Of a DNA stretch of 64,000 bases, positions 14,951 to 24,583 are shown piece by piece. The notes beneath the pieces were generated by a model, which worked only from the letters and a program-made list of their open reading frames with translations, was not told the origin of the DNA and searched no databases. The stretch is from Pseudomonas lundensis (GTDB taxonomy: Bacteria; Pseudomonadota; Gammaproteobacteria; Pseudomonadales; Pseudomonadaceae), in the NCBI RefSeq assembly GCF_002269125.1, contig NZ_NQKI01000007.1:62001-126000 (forward strand), in the 5' to 3' direction. How positions within the stretch are numbered: the stretch's first letter is position 1; every line of letters starts with the position of its first letter. Both the position numbers and the translations under genes were made by a program.

Positions 14951-17900
14951 ATGGCCAACAGCATCCCTCGCCGAAACCCCAACAACATCAACCGAAGCAG
15001 ACTGGACGCCAAAGTAGCGCTTGGCGTATGCCCGCTTAGCAAGCCCACCTTGCAACTGGTGCCACTGCGTTACGGATTAGTGGACAACCTGGCGCTGGAC
15101 CCCGCCGACGCCCTGCCCATGCCCTACCGCCTGAGCAGCCGCCCGCTTGGGGTACGGTTGCCCCGTGACGGCTGGTTGTATGTGATCGACAGTGACACAG
15201 GTGTGTTGTCTGAATACCGGCTACTTGACGGCCTGCTCACCCAATTGCTGCTACAGGGGACAACCGTCACGGACGATGAGCGCCAGACGTCAATCGGCCC
15301 GCCTCATTTGATTGTGTCCAGGCACAGCACTTTGTATGTCACGTATGCAGAGACGCAGTGGACGGCTAAACGATGCCGGCAAGTGCTCAACTCAGCCGAA
15401 GAACGCGCTCACTTTATGCAACCGGTGCATCTCGGCATGACGGACTGCCAAACGGGCGGTACACACGTGCTCACACCGCAAATGACCGAGCAATGGCTGG
15501 CCGAAGTGGCCACAGAGTCAGTGGCCTATCATCAGCAGCACCTTGGCCCGAACGCAACGCTGGCTGAACACGCGGCGTACACCGAACGACAGCGCCTGCT
15601 TGCCGAAGTCCCTGAACACGAGCGCCAGCCCTACCTGTGGGAGCAGCCCCGACGCTTCAAACCGATGTCCATGGGCACCCTGGCCAGCAGCGTGGCGCCG
15701 GGCTATCACTTTGACACCCTGTATTTGGTGCTGGATGACACGCTGGGCGTTTTACGTGACTTGGCCAACTATCAGGACGAAGTCGTAGGCTGGGTAACTG
15801 AATGGGCCAACGGTGGGGCGCAAAACGGGAACAACGAGCGTGATTACCTGTTGGGGTGTTACATCGAGTCCCTGACGTGGTTAGCCGAGTCGGACTGGCA
15901 AACATTCGCGGCCACCCTCGATGACCCGGCCATCCAGGCAATGCTGGAGGATTTCAAAAAACTGCCTGAGCCCGAGCGCGCGGTGACGGGCAAAGCGCTG
16001 CACGAGTACCTCAATCGCGGCGGACTGATGACGCCGCCCCCCAACACATCGACTCCAGCAGCCCTTGAAGCCCTGCGGCGCGACGCTGAGATAGATGCCC
16101 TTACGCTGCAAACGCCTACGCCGGAGCAACAATCGCTCGCGCTAAGAGCCATTGAACAGACCGATCGCCGTTATTACACACGTGAGCATTTTCGCGTAGC
16201 ACCCACTGCTTTCGTCGAGAACCATTTCGAGGCGTTGATTACCCTGGGTAAAAAACGCAGTAGCGATACCCAGGATATTCTGTTTGGCGCACGGTTCGGC
16301 CAGCGAGGCGTGAACGAGCTCATCGACCGCCCAGCCATGGACCGCGAGCTACAGGCGCATCGTAACGGGCTTGAACGCTGGAACCGCTTGCTGGACAGCA
16401 TCACCGCTGACCGCGTTGCCCTGATAACCCGCGGCGCCTTTCACAACGCCGCCTGGTACTTCGATGCCCAACAGGCGGCGCAAGTGGGTCACGCGTTCTC
16501 GCTTGAATACGCCTGTCTGAAAGATATTTGCCGCAGCGATGAAGCGTGCGACCAATTGCTGGCCTACATCGAGCGCAACCCGCAATTCTGTCGCCCGCTG
16601 TATTACACCTTGCCCTTTAGTGAACAAACGGCGTTGTGGGTTCAGTACGCCTTTTTATTTGCCAGCGGCATGGCCGTGTACAACAACTTGCCTGAGCAAC
16701 TGGCGCGTCTGGACAGCCTGGAACGCGGTCGCCTGCCAGCGCTGGACGAGTTACCGGAAAGCACGCGCAACGTGGCCCATGCTGCACAACACGCCTGGAG
16801 CCCGGCCTTGAAACGCGGGTTGGAAACCCTCGCAGCCAGTTTTGACGGCATTGTCAAAGGCAACGCCATGCCAGACCTGGATCAATTGTTTCGCGACCTG
16901 CCACAAGCCTTGACCTTGCGCCTCTTGCAGGCCGCCAAAACTGAAGGAGCGACCTTTCACTTTGCCTCCAGGGCCGAGCGGGACAGCTTGCGTAAAACCC
17001 TGAGGGATGTCCTGGCGCTGCGCGACAGCCTGTTGAAACTCAAGCATGCGCGCCAGCAGGTCAACCGCGTTGACGGCCATCGCTCACTCAAATCCCAACA
17101 GCTACTTCACGAAATCAAAACCGTTCGAAGTCAACTGACCCAAGAAGAGGCCCGACTGGCCGCCAGCATCAGCCCCATCCCGGAACTGCCGGACGAGCAT
17201 GCACGGCTCTTCGGATCGACACCTGCGCGTGCAGGCATGACCGTTATCTTCCCCCCCGAAGGCCGCCATCAGGTGGCCCGCTTAATGAGCAACTTTAAAG
17301 AAGGGGTTCGCCGTGCGCCGGTGATGAACGTCCTAGGGGACGGAGCGGCGCTGTTGTTGTTTGTGGCGCAGATGGTGAATTTGAATCAGATGCTTAAAGA
17401 GACATTTGGTGTTTCTCGGGAAGATCGTAAGTTTATGCCACTTGCCAGCTCTCTGGCAGCAACCAGTGCAAGTGGCTTTGCTGCTGCTCAAGGGATTTTT
17501 GATACGGCACTGAATGCTCAGATTAAAAATTTGAAAACCAGTTTAAGAGTGACCTCTGCAAGTCATTTACAAGTCACTCTGGGGAAGTTGCATGCTGGTT
17601 TGGGAACTGGGACGTATATTTTCGGCCTTATCTCAGCGGCAAATAGTTATAAGAGCTACCTCGGCAATTGGGTTGAATCCGTACGAAGCGGTAACCGAAG
17701 CGCTCAAAACGGTGCCGTAATACAGTTAATCAGTGCCAGCGGATTAGGCGCCAGCAATGCATATGGTCTCTTGAATAGTCTTGGCTCGTTACTCGACGTA
17801 TCCAGGACAGCTCAAGGCCCAGCCCGAGCTGCCGCTTGGATAACATCCGGAGCTCGCCTTTCCCTTGTGTTTTACCGCTTCAGTCTTGTAGGAGGGCTGT

Positions 17901-18592
17901 TCACCCTGCTCGAACTGGCCGGGACCTGGCTGTTCAACCACTACAACACCAGCGCCCACGACCAGTGGCTTCAAAGTACACCGTGGGGGCTGGAAACAGA
18001 CAAACAAAAGAACCTCAGCCTCGCCGGCTTTCAAAGTCACCTTCAAGCGCTACTGCAAGCCCCCTTCGTTCAAGTCGAGCGCCGTCCGGAACGCTCGTAT
18101 TTGGCAGGCTGGTTCCCGGCCAATCAAGTCGGGGAGATCACCATCAATCTGCCCGGTTTAAGCCTGCAAGACTTTGAAGCGCCATTGGGCGGGCAGCCCC
18201 ATCACGGGTTAAAGGTCGGGGCCCGGCGTTTTATCACGGTATTGGACGGGGGCAGACGCCCCAGAAAGTACGCGGAAGAACTCAGTGAACCGGTACAGGC
18301 CAGGCTGTTTCGTGTGGAAACGGGCGCACCTGTTACACCGGGGCTCAGGCTAAACCTGAGCTATCCGAATCACCCCGAACACATTAACGACAAGTTGCAT
18401 GAAGAGCTGTTGCTTGAACTTCAGCTGAAATCTTTGGATGAACAGGGCCAACCGGTCGTGCGTTCGCACTTTATCCACTTGAACCCCTTTGAGGAGGGTC
18501 GCTATCCCTCAGCCGATCAATCGTTGCCCTCTCCTGCGTTGACATTGTTGACTGTCGACATTTGGGCATTAAAGGAAATCCCTAATGCCTGA
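14951..18592 (+). CDS. VasX-like type VI secretion effector
   Basis: 1213 residues. The start at 14951 (MANSIPRRN) has GGAGC nine bases upstream. The N-terminal 200 residues match the VasX N-terminal region of T6SS effectors (BTH_I2691 type): CPLSKPTLQLVPLRYGLVD, then PYRLSSRPLGVRLPRDGWLY and YVIDSDTGVLSEYRLLDG. A long helical middle follows (coiled-coil likely near 700-760). Several hydrophobic stretches lie near 796-812, 884-900, 918-945 and 968-995, as in pore-forming effectors. The part from about residue 805 to 925 is encoded by clearly AT-richer DNA than the rest. No vgrG, PAAR or T6SS core gene is in the window, so it is an orphan effector. The downstream gene is its likely immunity partner, overlapping by 8 bases. 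Confidence 0.85.
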   Translation: MANSIPRRNPNNINRSRLDAKVALGVCPLSKPTLQLVPLRYGLVDNLALDPADALPMPYRLSSRPLGVRLPRDGWLYVIDSDTGVLSEYRLLDGLLTQLLLQGTTVTDDERQTSIGPPHLIVSRHSTLYVTYAETQWTAKRCRQVLNSAEERAHFMQPVHLGMTDCQTGGTHVLTPQMTEQWLAEVATESVAYHQQHLGPNATLAEHAAYTERQRLLAEVPEHERQPYLWEQPRRFKPMSMGTLASSVAPGYHFDTLYLVLDDTLGVLRDLANYQDEVVGWVTEWANGGAQNGNNERDYLLGCYIESLTWLAESDWQTFAATLDDPAIQAMLEDFKKLPEPERAVTGKALHEYLNRGGLMTPPPNTSTPAALEALRRDAEIDALTLQTPTPEQQSLALRAIEQTDRRYYTREHFRVAPTAFVENHFEALITLGKKRSSDTQDILFGARFGQRGVNELIDRPAMDRELQAHRNGLERWNRLLDSITADRVALITRGAFHNAAWYFDAQQAAQVGHAFSLEYACLKDICRSDEACDQLLAYIERNPQFCRPLYYTLPFSEQTALWVQYAFLFASGMAVYNNLPEQLARLDSLERGRLPALDELPESTRNVAHAAQHAWSPALKRGLETLAASFDGIVKGNAMPDLDQLFRDLPQALTLRLLQAAKTEGATFHFASRAERDSLRKTLRDVLALRDSLLKLKHARQQVNRVDGHRSLKSQQLLHEIKTVRSQLTQEEARLAASISPIPELPDEHARLFGSTPARAGMTVIFPPEGRHQVARLMSNFKEGVRRAPVMNVLGDGAALLLFVAQMVNLNQMLKETFGVSREDRKFMPLASSLAATSASGFAAAQGIFDTALNAQIKNLKTSLRVTSASHLQVTLGKLHAGLGTGTYIFGLISAANSYKSYLGNWVESVRSGNRSAQNGAVIQLISASGLGASNAYGLLNSLGSLLDVSRTAQGPARAAAWITSGARLSLVFYRFSLVGGLFTLLELAGTWLFNHYNTSAHDQWLQSTPWGLETDKQKNLSLAGFQSHLQALLQAPFVQVERRPERSYLAGWFPANQVGEITINLPGLSLQDFEAPLGGQPHHGLKVGARRFITVLDGGRRPRKYAEELSEPVQARLFRVETGAPVTPGLRLNLSYPNHPEHINDKLHEELLLELQLKSLDEQGQPVVRSHFIHLNPFEEGRYPSADQSLPSPALTLLTVDIWALKEIPNA

Positions 18593-19714
18593 ATACCCAA
18601 ACAAATCGCATTTGACCTCTGCGCCTGAATCGTTACGTCGGGCAGGTGATATCGAACCTTTCCTGACGGGTCGCAAGACATACCTGGCACCGTTACCTCT
18701 TCCTACGGACGCCCATCCGTACTGCCCGTATATCAGTGACATCAACGATGTGTATTTAGACTTTGGGGGCGGTAAACCCAATGTGCCCTCGTACCAGTTG
18801 TGGTTGGGAGCGCCATTTACGTTTGCCTGTTTCGTCGCTTTTGGTTTCCCGATGATCAGCGGATTTCTGGCAGTCCTGAACGACTTTTCTCCCGATCTGG
18901 TCAGGGAAGTAATAGAGGACGTTTTCTTCTTTAGCTGGCCCATAGCCATAATGATGTGGCTTTTCATAACCGCCATGTGCCTTTTCGTCTGGCTCAAAGC
19001 CCATAAACACTTCACCGAAGTCATCCCCACCCGCTCAACCGGCAACGGCGCGAAGTCTGTTTTACCCCCGCCGGGGCTACCGAGCCTTTGTTTGTGCCCT
19101 GGGAATCCCTCTGCGCGTGGGTGATTCAATCCCACAGCGCTACGCAATACGGCGTCACCCGCCAGTACGGCATGGGCATGGGCTTTGAACATGAGGGTGA
19201 ATGGGTCACTCTGGAACTCCAGTGCGCCGGGTCGCAACTGGGCATCGCTCACTGGGAAGCGGTACGCGCTTATATGGAATACGAGCTGAATGACCTCAAG
19301 GCCATGCAGGACCCGCTGGGGCTGCAAGGGCCAAACGATCCGCCCCATGAAGGGCTGCACACGTTCCGCAATGCCCGGGCCGGCCTGCACCGGCGTTTGC
19401 GTGAGAAAGAGGTGGGTTGGGTGTATGCATTTTTCTGGTACCTGTACCACGTCATGACCTTCTGGACGTTGCCCAATCGCCTGGTCGAGTGGGAAATCAA
19501 ACGCATCGAAAAAACCGGCCGCCGTGCCCTGCCTCAGGCCATGATCGACTGGTCGCAACCCGTGCCAATGGAACAACGGGGCAAGCCCAGCAACACGTTG
19601 GTGCGGCTCAGCGACAAGGTTCGCACCCTCATAAAGCAATACCCACGGCATGACATCACCGAGATTTTCGCTGAGGTATATCGCATAGAGCGGCAAGCGC
19701 CAGACAGGAGGTGA
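18585..19714 (+). pseudogene. Frameshifted DUF6708-type immunity gene of the VasX-like effector
   Basis: Read as given, two overlapping frames appear: 18585-19124 (179 residues, with hydrophobic segments at 72-98 and 113-138) and a second frame open to 19714. Adding one base at about 19035 (so CGC-TC becomes CGC-TTC) joins them into one 376-residue protein. It continues after R150 as FNRQRREVCF, then TEPLFVPWESLCAWV, the hallmark of DUF6708 proteins found beside T6SS effectors. The joined protein has the two early membrane segments and a third hydrophobic stretch, VYAFFWYLYHVMTFW, later. The start overlaps the effector gene end. Either the immunity gene is broken or a base is missing in the assembly. 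Confidence 0.85.
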
Positions 19715-19738
19715 ACGACTGGCCTTAACCTTCGCCTA

Positions 19739-19770
19739 CAAAAATGCCCGCATCGTGAGAGGCGGGCATT
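19739..19770 (-). terminator. Terminator of trxB
   Basis: On the minus strand AATGCCCGC, a 10-base loop, GCGGGCATT, then a T run (TTTTTGT). It lies 60 bases after the trxB stop and also faces the end of the immunity pseudogene. Confidence 0.75.
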
Positions 19771-19829
19771 GATGTAAACCGGGCTACAGGGGACTAAAGC
19801 CCCACTGCGCCCTGCTGTTCAGGCGGCAA

Positions 19830-21105
<1,276 letters not shown>

Positions 21106-21855
21106 ATGCCCGCCCCTGTTCTTTCTGGCCCGCACTACTTGCGCGAAGGCCTCAAGCTGGTACTTAGCCCTGGCCTGCGCGTGTTTGTGCTGTTGCCGCT
21201 GCTGATCAACCTGGTGCTGTTCGTCGGCCTGATCTACTTTGCCGGCCATCAGTTCAGCCTCTGGGTCGATACATTAATGCCCTCGCTGCCCGCCTGGCTG
21301 AGTTTTCTTAATTACGTGCTCTGGCCACTGTTCGTGGTGCTGGTGGCGTTGATGGTTTTTTTTACGTTCACCCTGCTGGCCAACATTATTGCCTCCCCGT
21401 TCAATGGCTTTTTGTCTGAGAAAGTTGAGGTCGTGGTGCGTGGCAGCGATGACTTTCCCGCGTTCAGTTGGGGCGAATTGATCGCCATGGTGCCACGCAC
21501 GCTGGCTCGGGAAATGCGCAAATTGGGGTATTTCCTGCCTCGCGCCATTGCCTTGCTCATCCTGTCGTTTATCCCTGTATTGAACTTGATCGCCGCGCCC
21601 CTGTGGTTGGTATTCGGAATCTGGATGATGGCCATCCAATACATCGACTACCCGGCCGACAACCACAAGCTGGGCTGGAACGAGATGCTCGCCTGGCTGC
21701 GTGAAAAACGCTGGCAGAGCATGAGTTTTGGCGGGATTGTTTACCTGGTGTTGCTGATCCCGGTGGTCAACCTGCTGATGATGCCCGCCGCAGTGGCTGG
21801 CGCCACGCTGTTCTGGGTGCGCGAGCGCGGGGAAGAGGCACTTGAGCGCCGCTGA
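21106..21855 (+). CDS. cysZ: Sulfate transporter CysZ
   Basis: 249 residues; inner-membrane protein of the CysZ family that imports sulfate for cysteine synthesis. About four long hydrophobic segments are seen (35-60, 72-95, 140-180, 205-230) plus the family motif [23 protein letters not shown]. The start [18 protein letters not shown] has GGAG at a proper distance; the upstream in-frame extension is not conserved. It lies far from cysNC and cysD in this window but serves the same sulfate assimilation route. Confidence 0.93.
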   Translation: MPAPVLSGPHYLREGLKLVLSPGLRVFVLLPLLINLVLFVGLIYFAGHQFSLWVDTLMPSLPAWLSFLNYVLWPLFVVLVALMVFFTFTLLANIIASPFNGFLSEKVEVVVRGSDDFPAFSWGELIAMVPRTLAREMRKLGYFLPRAIALLILSFIPVLNLIAAPLWLVFGIWMMAIQYIDYPADNHKLGWNEMLAWLREKRWQSMSFGGIVYLVLLIPVVNLLMMPAAVAGATLFWVRERGEEALERR

Positions 21856-21919
21856 CAGATTCATCAATCCATCATCACCGTGAAACATTGACGTCATGGC
21901 TCCACCCGACACTGGAGTC

Positions 21920-23713
21920 ATGACCACTGCCCTTCGTATCACCCTTGTCACTGAAACCTTCCCACCCGAAATCAACGGCGTGGCCCATACCCTTGGCCAT
22001 CTGTATGAAGGGCTGCGCGCGCTCAATCACCACGTGGAGCTGATTCGCCCGCGGCAAAGCGTGGACGGCAATCAGCGCAGTCATGAGCACTTGATGCTGT
22101 GCCGCGGCTGGCCTATCCCTCGCTACCCCGGCTTGCAATGGGGCATGACTTCAGCCCGGCGCTTGAACAAACGCTGGCAGCTACAGCGTCCGGACGTGGT
22201 GTACATCGCCACCGAAGGGCCGTTGGGGCTGAGTGCTTTGCGGGTGGCCAGACGCATGGGAATTGCCGTGGTCAGCGGTTTTCATACCAATTTCCAGCAG
22301 TACGCTCACCCGTACGGCTGGGGCTTCATCACGCGTGCCCTGACCCACTATTTACGCTGGTTTCATAACCGTTGCGCTCTGACGCTGGTGCCCAGTAGCA
22401 GCCAGCGTCTTGAGCTGGAACGCAGGCACTTTGAGCGCCTGCACCTGCTGAGTCGGGGGGTCGACAGCCGGCTCTTCAACCCGGCCAGACGCCAACATGC
22501 CTTGCGTCAAAGCTGGGGCCTGCGTGAAGGCGACATCGCGCTGCTGCATGTAGGACGGCTGGCCCCGGAAAAGAACCTCGGCGCGCTCAAGCGTTGTTTG
22601 CAGGTATTGGAAGCGCGTTACCCCTCGCGACGCTTCAAATTGATCATCGTCGGGGACGGCCCAAAACGGACCTCCCTCGAAGCATCGCTGCCCGAAGCCA
22701 TTTTTTGCGGCATACAGTGCGGGGAGGCGCTGGCCGATCATTACGCCAGTGGTGATGTGTTTCTGTTTCCGAGCATGACCGAAACCTTTGGCAACGTGGT
22801 ACTCGAAGCTCTGGCGTCAGGGCTGGGCGTGGTGGCGTATGACGAAGCCGCTGCGGGCTTGCACATCCGCCAGGGGTATAACGGCGTGCTGGCCATGACG
22901 GGGGATGAACATGCTTGGACGCAAGCCGCGTGCTGGCTGCTGGAAAACCCGGAAACCCTGCGAACAGTGCGCCTTAATGCGCGCCTGCATGCCAGTCGTC
23001 AGGGCTGGTCCACCATCATCAGGCAGTTTGAAGGGTTGCTGTACAGCGCGTGTAACCGTCAAACCGGCCCGCAAGCGATGCCGGTTCCCGTAACGGTGAA
23101 AAAAACGTTAAGCCAGGGCTTTTTCAATCGCCTGAATAACGCTGGGGTCGTCCGGTGGCGTTCGCGGGGAAAAGCGCGCCAATACGCGACCGTCCTTGCC
23201 CATCAGGAATTTTTCAAAGTTCCAGGTGATGTCGCCCGGAAATTCGGCCCCTTCGCCTGCCAGCAAGCGATAGAGCTGATGACGTTCAGGGCCATTGACA
23301 TCAAGTTTGCTGCACATCGGGAAACTCACGCCGTAGTTCTGGCTACAGAACGCCTGAATCTCCTCCCCGGTGCCTGGCTCCTGACCGGCAAACTGGTTGC
23401 AGGGCACGCCCAGCACGCTGAATTTTTGGTTCCTGTAGTTCTGATACAGGTTTTCCAGCGCTGCGTACTGGGGTGTCAAGCCGCACTTGGAAGCCACGTT
23501 CACCACCAGCACGACGTTGCCCTTAAAGCTGGCCAGTGGCAGTTCCTTGCCGTCGAGGGCGTCCAGGGTAAGGCCGTGAAAAGCACTCATGACGGACTCC
23601 AAAATCTCGGGATCGGGTTCAGGCAATCGCTCCGGGTGCCGATCGCCATATGCTTTACAGATGAAAAAAGGCGCCCGCAGGCGCCCTTCTTTGGCTCGCT
23701 CGACAGAGCGTAG
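21920..23713 (+). CDS. GT4-type glycosyltransferase with lost stop codon (readthrough tail)
   Basis: The first 390 or so residues are a GT-B glycosyltransferase family 1/4 enzyme related to GDP-mannose-dependent alpha-mannosyltransferases (MgtA-like). The N-terminus LVTETFPPEINGVAHTLG, HVGRLAPEKNLGAL, and the donor-site block FPSMTETFGNVVLEALASGLG are seen. The remaining 200 residues are only the antisense of the gpx gene and are not protein-like. A run of seven A at 23099-23105 explains this: with six A the frame would read VKKR and stop with TAA at 23109-23111, overlapping the gpx stop, for a normal 396-residue enzyme. So either a +1 mutation or a sequencing error extends it. The start is taken at MTTALRITLV; an ATG 24 bases earlier is possible. 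Confidence 0.8.
   Translation: MTTALRITLVTETFPPEINGVAHTLGHLYEGLRALNHHVELIRPRQSVDGNQRSHEHLMLCRGWPIPRYPGLQWGMTSARRLNKRWQLQRPDVVYIATEGPLGLSALRVARRMGIAVVSGFHTNFQQYAHPYGWGFITRALTHYLRWFHNRCALTLVPSSSQRLELERRHFERLHLLSRGVDSRLFNPARRQHALRQSWGLREGDIALLHVGRLAPEKNLGALKRCLQVLEARYPSRRFKLIIVGDGPKRTSLEASLPEAIFCGIQCGEALADHYASGDVFLFPSMTETFGNVVLEALASGLGVVAYDEAAAGLHIRQGYNGVLAMTGDEHAWTQAACWLLENPETLRTVRLNARLHASRQGWSTIIRQFEGLLYSACNRQTGPQAMPVPVTVKKTLSQGFFNRLNNAGVVRWRSRGKARQYATVLAHQEFFKVPGDVARKFGPFACQQAIELMTFRAIDIKFAAHRETHAVVLATERLNLLPGAWLLTGKLVAGHAQHAEFLVPVVLIQVFQRCVLGCQAALGSHVHHQHDVALKAGQWQFLAVEGVQGKAVKSTHDGLQNLGIGFRQSLRVPIAICFTDEKRRPQAPFFGSLDRA
23108..23590 (-). CDS. Glutathione peroxidase family thiol peroxidase
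   Basis: 160 residues; reduces hydroperoxides. The active-site block NVASKCGLTPQY has Cys in place of selenocysteine, with the Gln, Trp and Asn partners in LGVPCNQFAGQEPG and ITWNFEKFLMG. Such bacterial Cys-type enzymes often use thioredoxin rather than glutathione as reductant; trxB lies nearby. The start MSAFHGLTL has GGAGTCC upstream. It is convergent with the glycosyltransferase, whose natural stop would overlap its own stop. Confidence 0.93.
   Translation of the reverse strand: MSAFHGLTLDALDGKELPLASFKGNVVLVVNVASKCGLTPQYAALENLYQNYRNQKFSVLGVPCNQFAGQEPGTGEEIQAFCSQNYGVSFPMCSKLDVNGPERHQLYRLLAGEGAEFPGDITWNFEKFLMGKDGRVLARFSPRTPPDDPSVIQAIEKALA
23664..23691 (-). terminator. Terminator downstream of the SlyD-type gene
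   Basis: On the minus strand GGGCGCC, a short loop, GGCGCC and six T. It is placed 30 bases after the SlyD-type stop and ahead of the gpx start, so gpx is transcribed separately. Confidence 0.75.
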
Positions 23714-23722
23714 CAGCCATTA

Positions 23723-24208
23723 TCAGTGCTGATGACCGCCTTCGCCGTGTACGTGGCCGTGAGCAACTTCTTCTTCGCTCGCATCACGAACAGCAACAAC
23801 TTTCACTTTGAAGTTCAAACGCTGACCAGCCAACGGGTGGTTGCCGTCAACAGTCACGTCGTCGCCGTCCAGGTCACGGATGGTCACGATTTGCATCTGG
23901 CCGTCCGGCGCCGACGCGTGGAACTGCATGCCCACTTCCAGTTGGTCAACGCCTTCGAACATGCTGCTGCTCAACGTGCTGACCAGCTCGGCAGAGTACT
24001 CGCCGTAAGCGTCTTCAGGCTCTACGGAAACGTCCAGCTCGTCACCGACTGCTTTGCCTTCCAGGGCCTTTTCCAGGCCTGGAATGATGTTACCTGCGCC
24101 TTGCAGGTAAACCAGCGGCGCGCCACCGGCGGAGCTGTCGATGACCTCACCAGCGTCGTTGGTCAGGGTATAGTCGATGGAGACAGCCTTATTGGCGGCG
24201 ATCGTCAT
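23723..24208 (-). CDS. slyD: SlyD-type FKBP peptidyl-prolyl isomerase
   Basis: 161 residues. The FKBP domain is split by an IF (insert-in-flap) chaperone domain as in SlyD: MTIAANKAVSIDYTL, then GNIIPGLEKALEGK, the insert around 72-130 with EPEDAYGEYS, and the closing DGNHPLAGQRLNFKVKV. A short His-rich tail (HGHVHGEGGHQH) could bind nickel but is much shorter than in E. coli SlyD. The start MTIAAN is chosen because the upstream in-frame residues are not FKBP-like. It is divergent from the DUF3565 gene and acts in the cytosol as folding helper. Confidence 0.93.
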   Translation of the reverse strand: MTIAANKAVSIDYTLTNDAGEVIDSSAGGAPLVYLQGAGNIIPGLEKALEGKAVGDELDVSVEPEDAYGEYSAELVSTLSSSMFEGVDQLEVGMQFHASAPDGQMQIVTIRDLDGDDVTVDGNHPLAGQRLNFKVKVVAVRDASEEEVAHGHVHGEGGHQH

Positions 24209-24307
24209 GGGGCGAGACCTTTTGCAAAAAAATTGAGTGCGCCAGTTTAACCAAGCAAACGCTCGAAAGCGAACACAACAAAACACAACCAAGACCAACG
24301 GATAACT

Positions 24308-24523
24308 TTGAAAAGTTCAACAATCATTGGATGGCGACAGGATGAAGAGGCGCATTGGGTGGCCATACTGTCCTGTGGCCACACTCAACACCAGCGTCAT
24401 CAACCGCCCTGGCAATCACGGGCCTGGGTGCTCGACCCCGAGCAGCGCCGCGCAAAAATAGGTCAGCCCTTTGCGTGTGGCTGGTGTGCTCAAGAGGCGG
24501 ATAGCGCTAATCTTGGCAATTGA
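24308..24523 (+). CDS. DUF3565 family small protein
   Basis: 71 residues. The pattern GWRQDEEAHWVA, LSCGHTQHQRHQPPW and WVLD...GQPFACGWC is the DUF3565 family, with Cys and His residues placed as in a small zinc-binding fold. The start seems to be TTG at 24308, with an imperfect GGAT site upstream; no ATG is in frame before the conserved part. It lies 60 bases upstream of pta on the same strand, an association seen in other pseudomonads. Function is unknown. Confidence 0.75.
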   Translation: MKSSTIIGWRQDEEAHWVAILSCGHTQHQRHQPPWQSRAWVLDPEQRRAKIGQPFACGWCAQEADSANLGN

Positions 24524-24583
24524 TTCTGGCACATGACCCGTTCGACGGGCGTGCCCTTGCACTGCTCACGTCAGGAAGCTCGC

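Noticed and set aside
18569..19696. 375-codon minus-strand frame opposite the immunity gene
   Set aside because: It is open because the sense gene is coding; the sense reading restores a DUF6708 protein with one base added, and the antisense protein has no recognisable feature.
23112..23713. C-terminal 200 residues of the glycosyltransferase as a new domain
   Set aside because: They are the exact antisense of gpx; the 7-A tract explains the readthrough.
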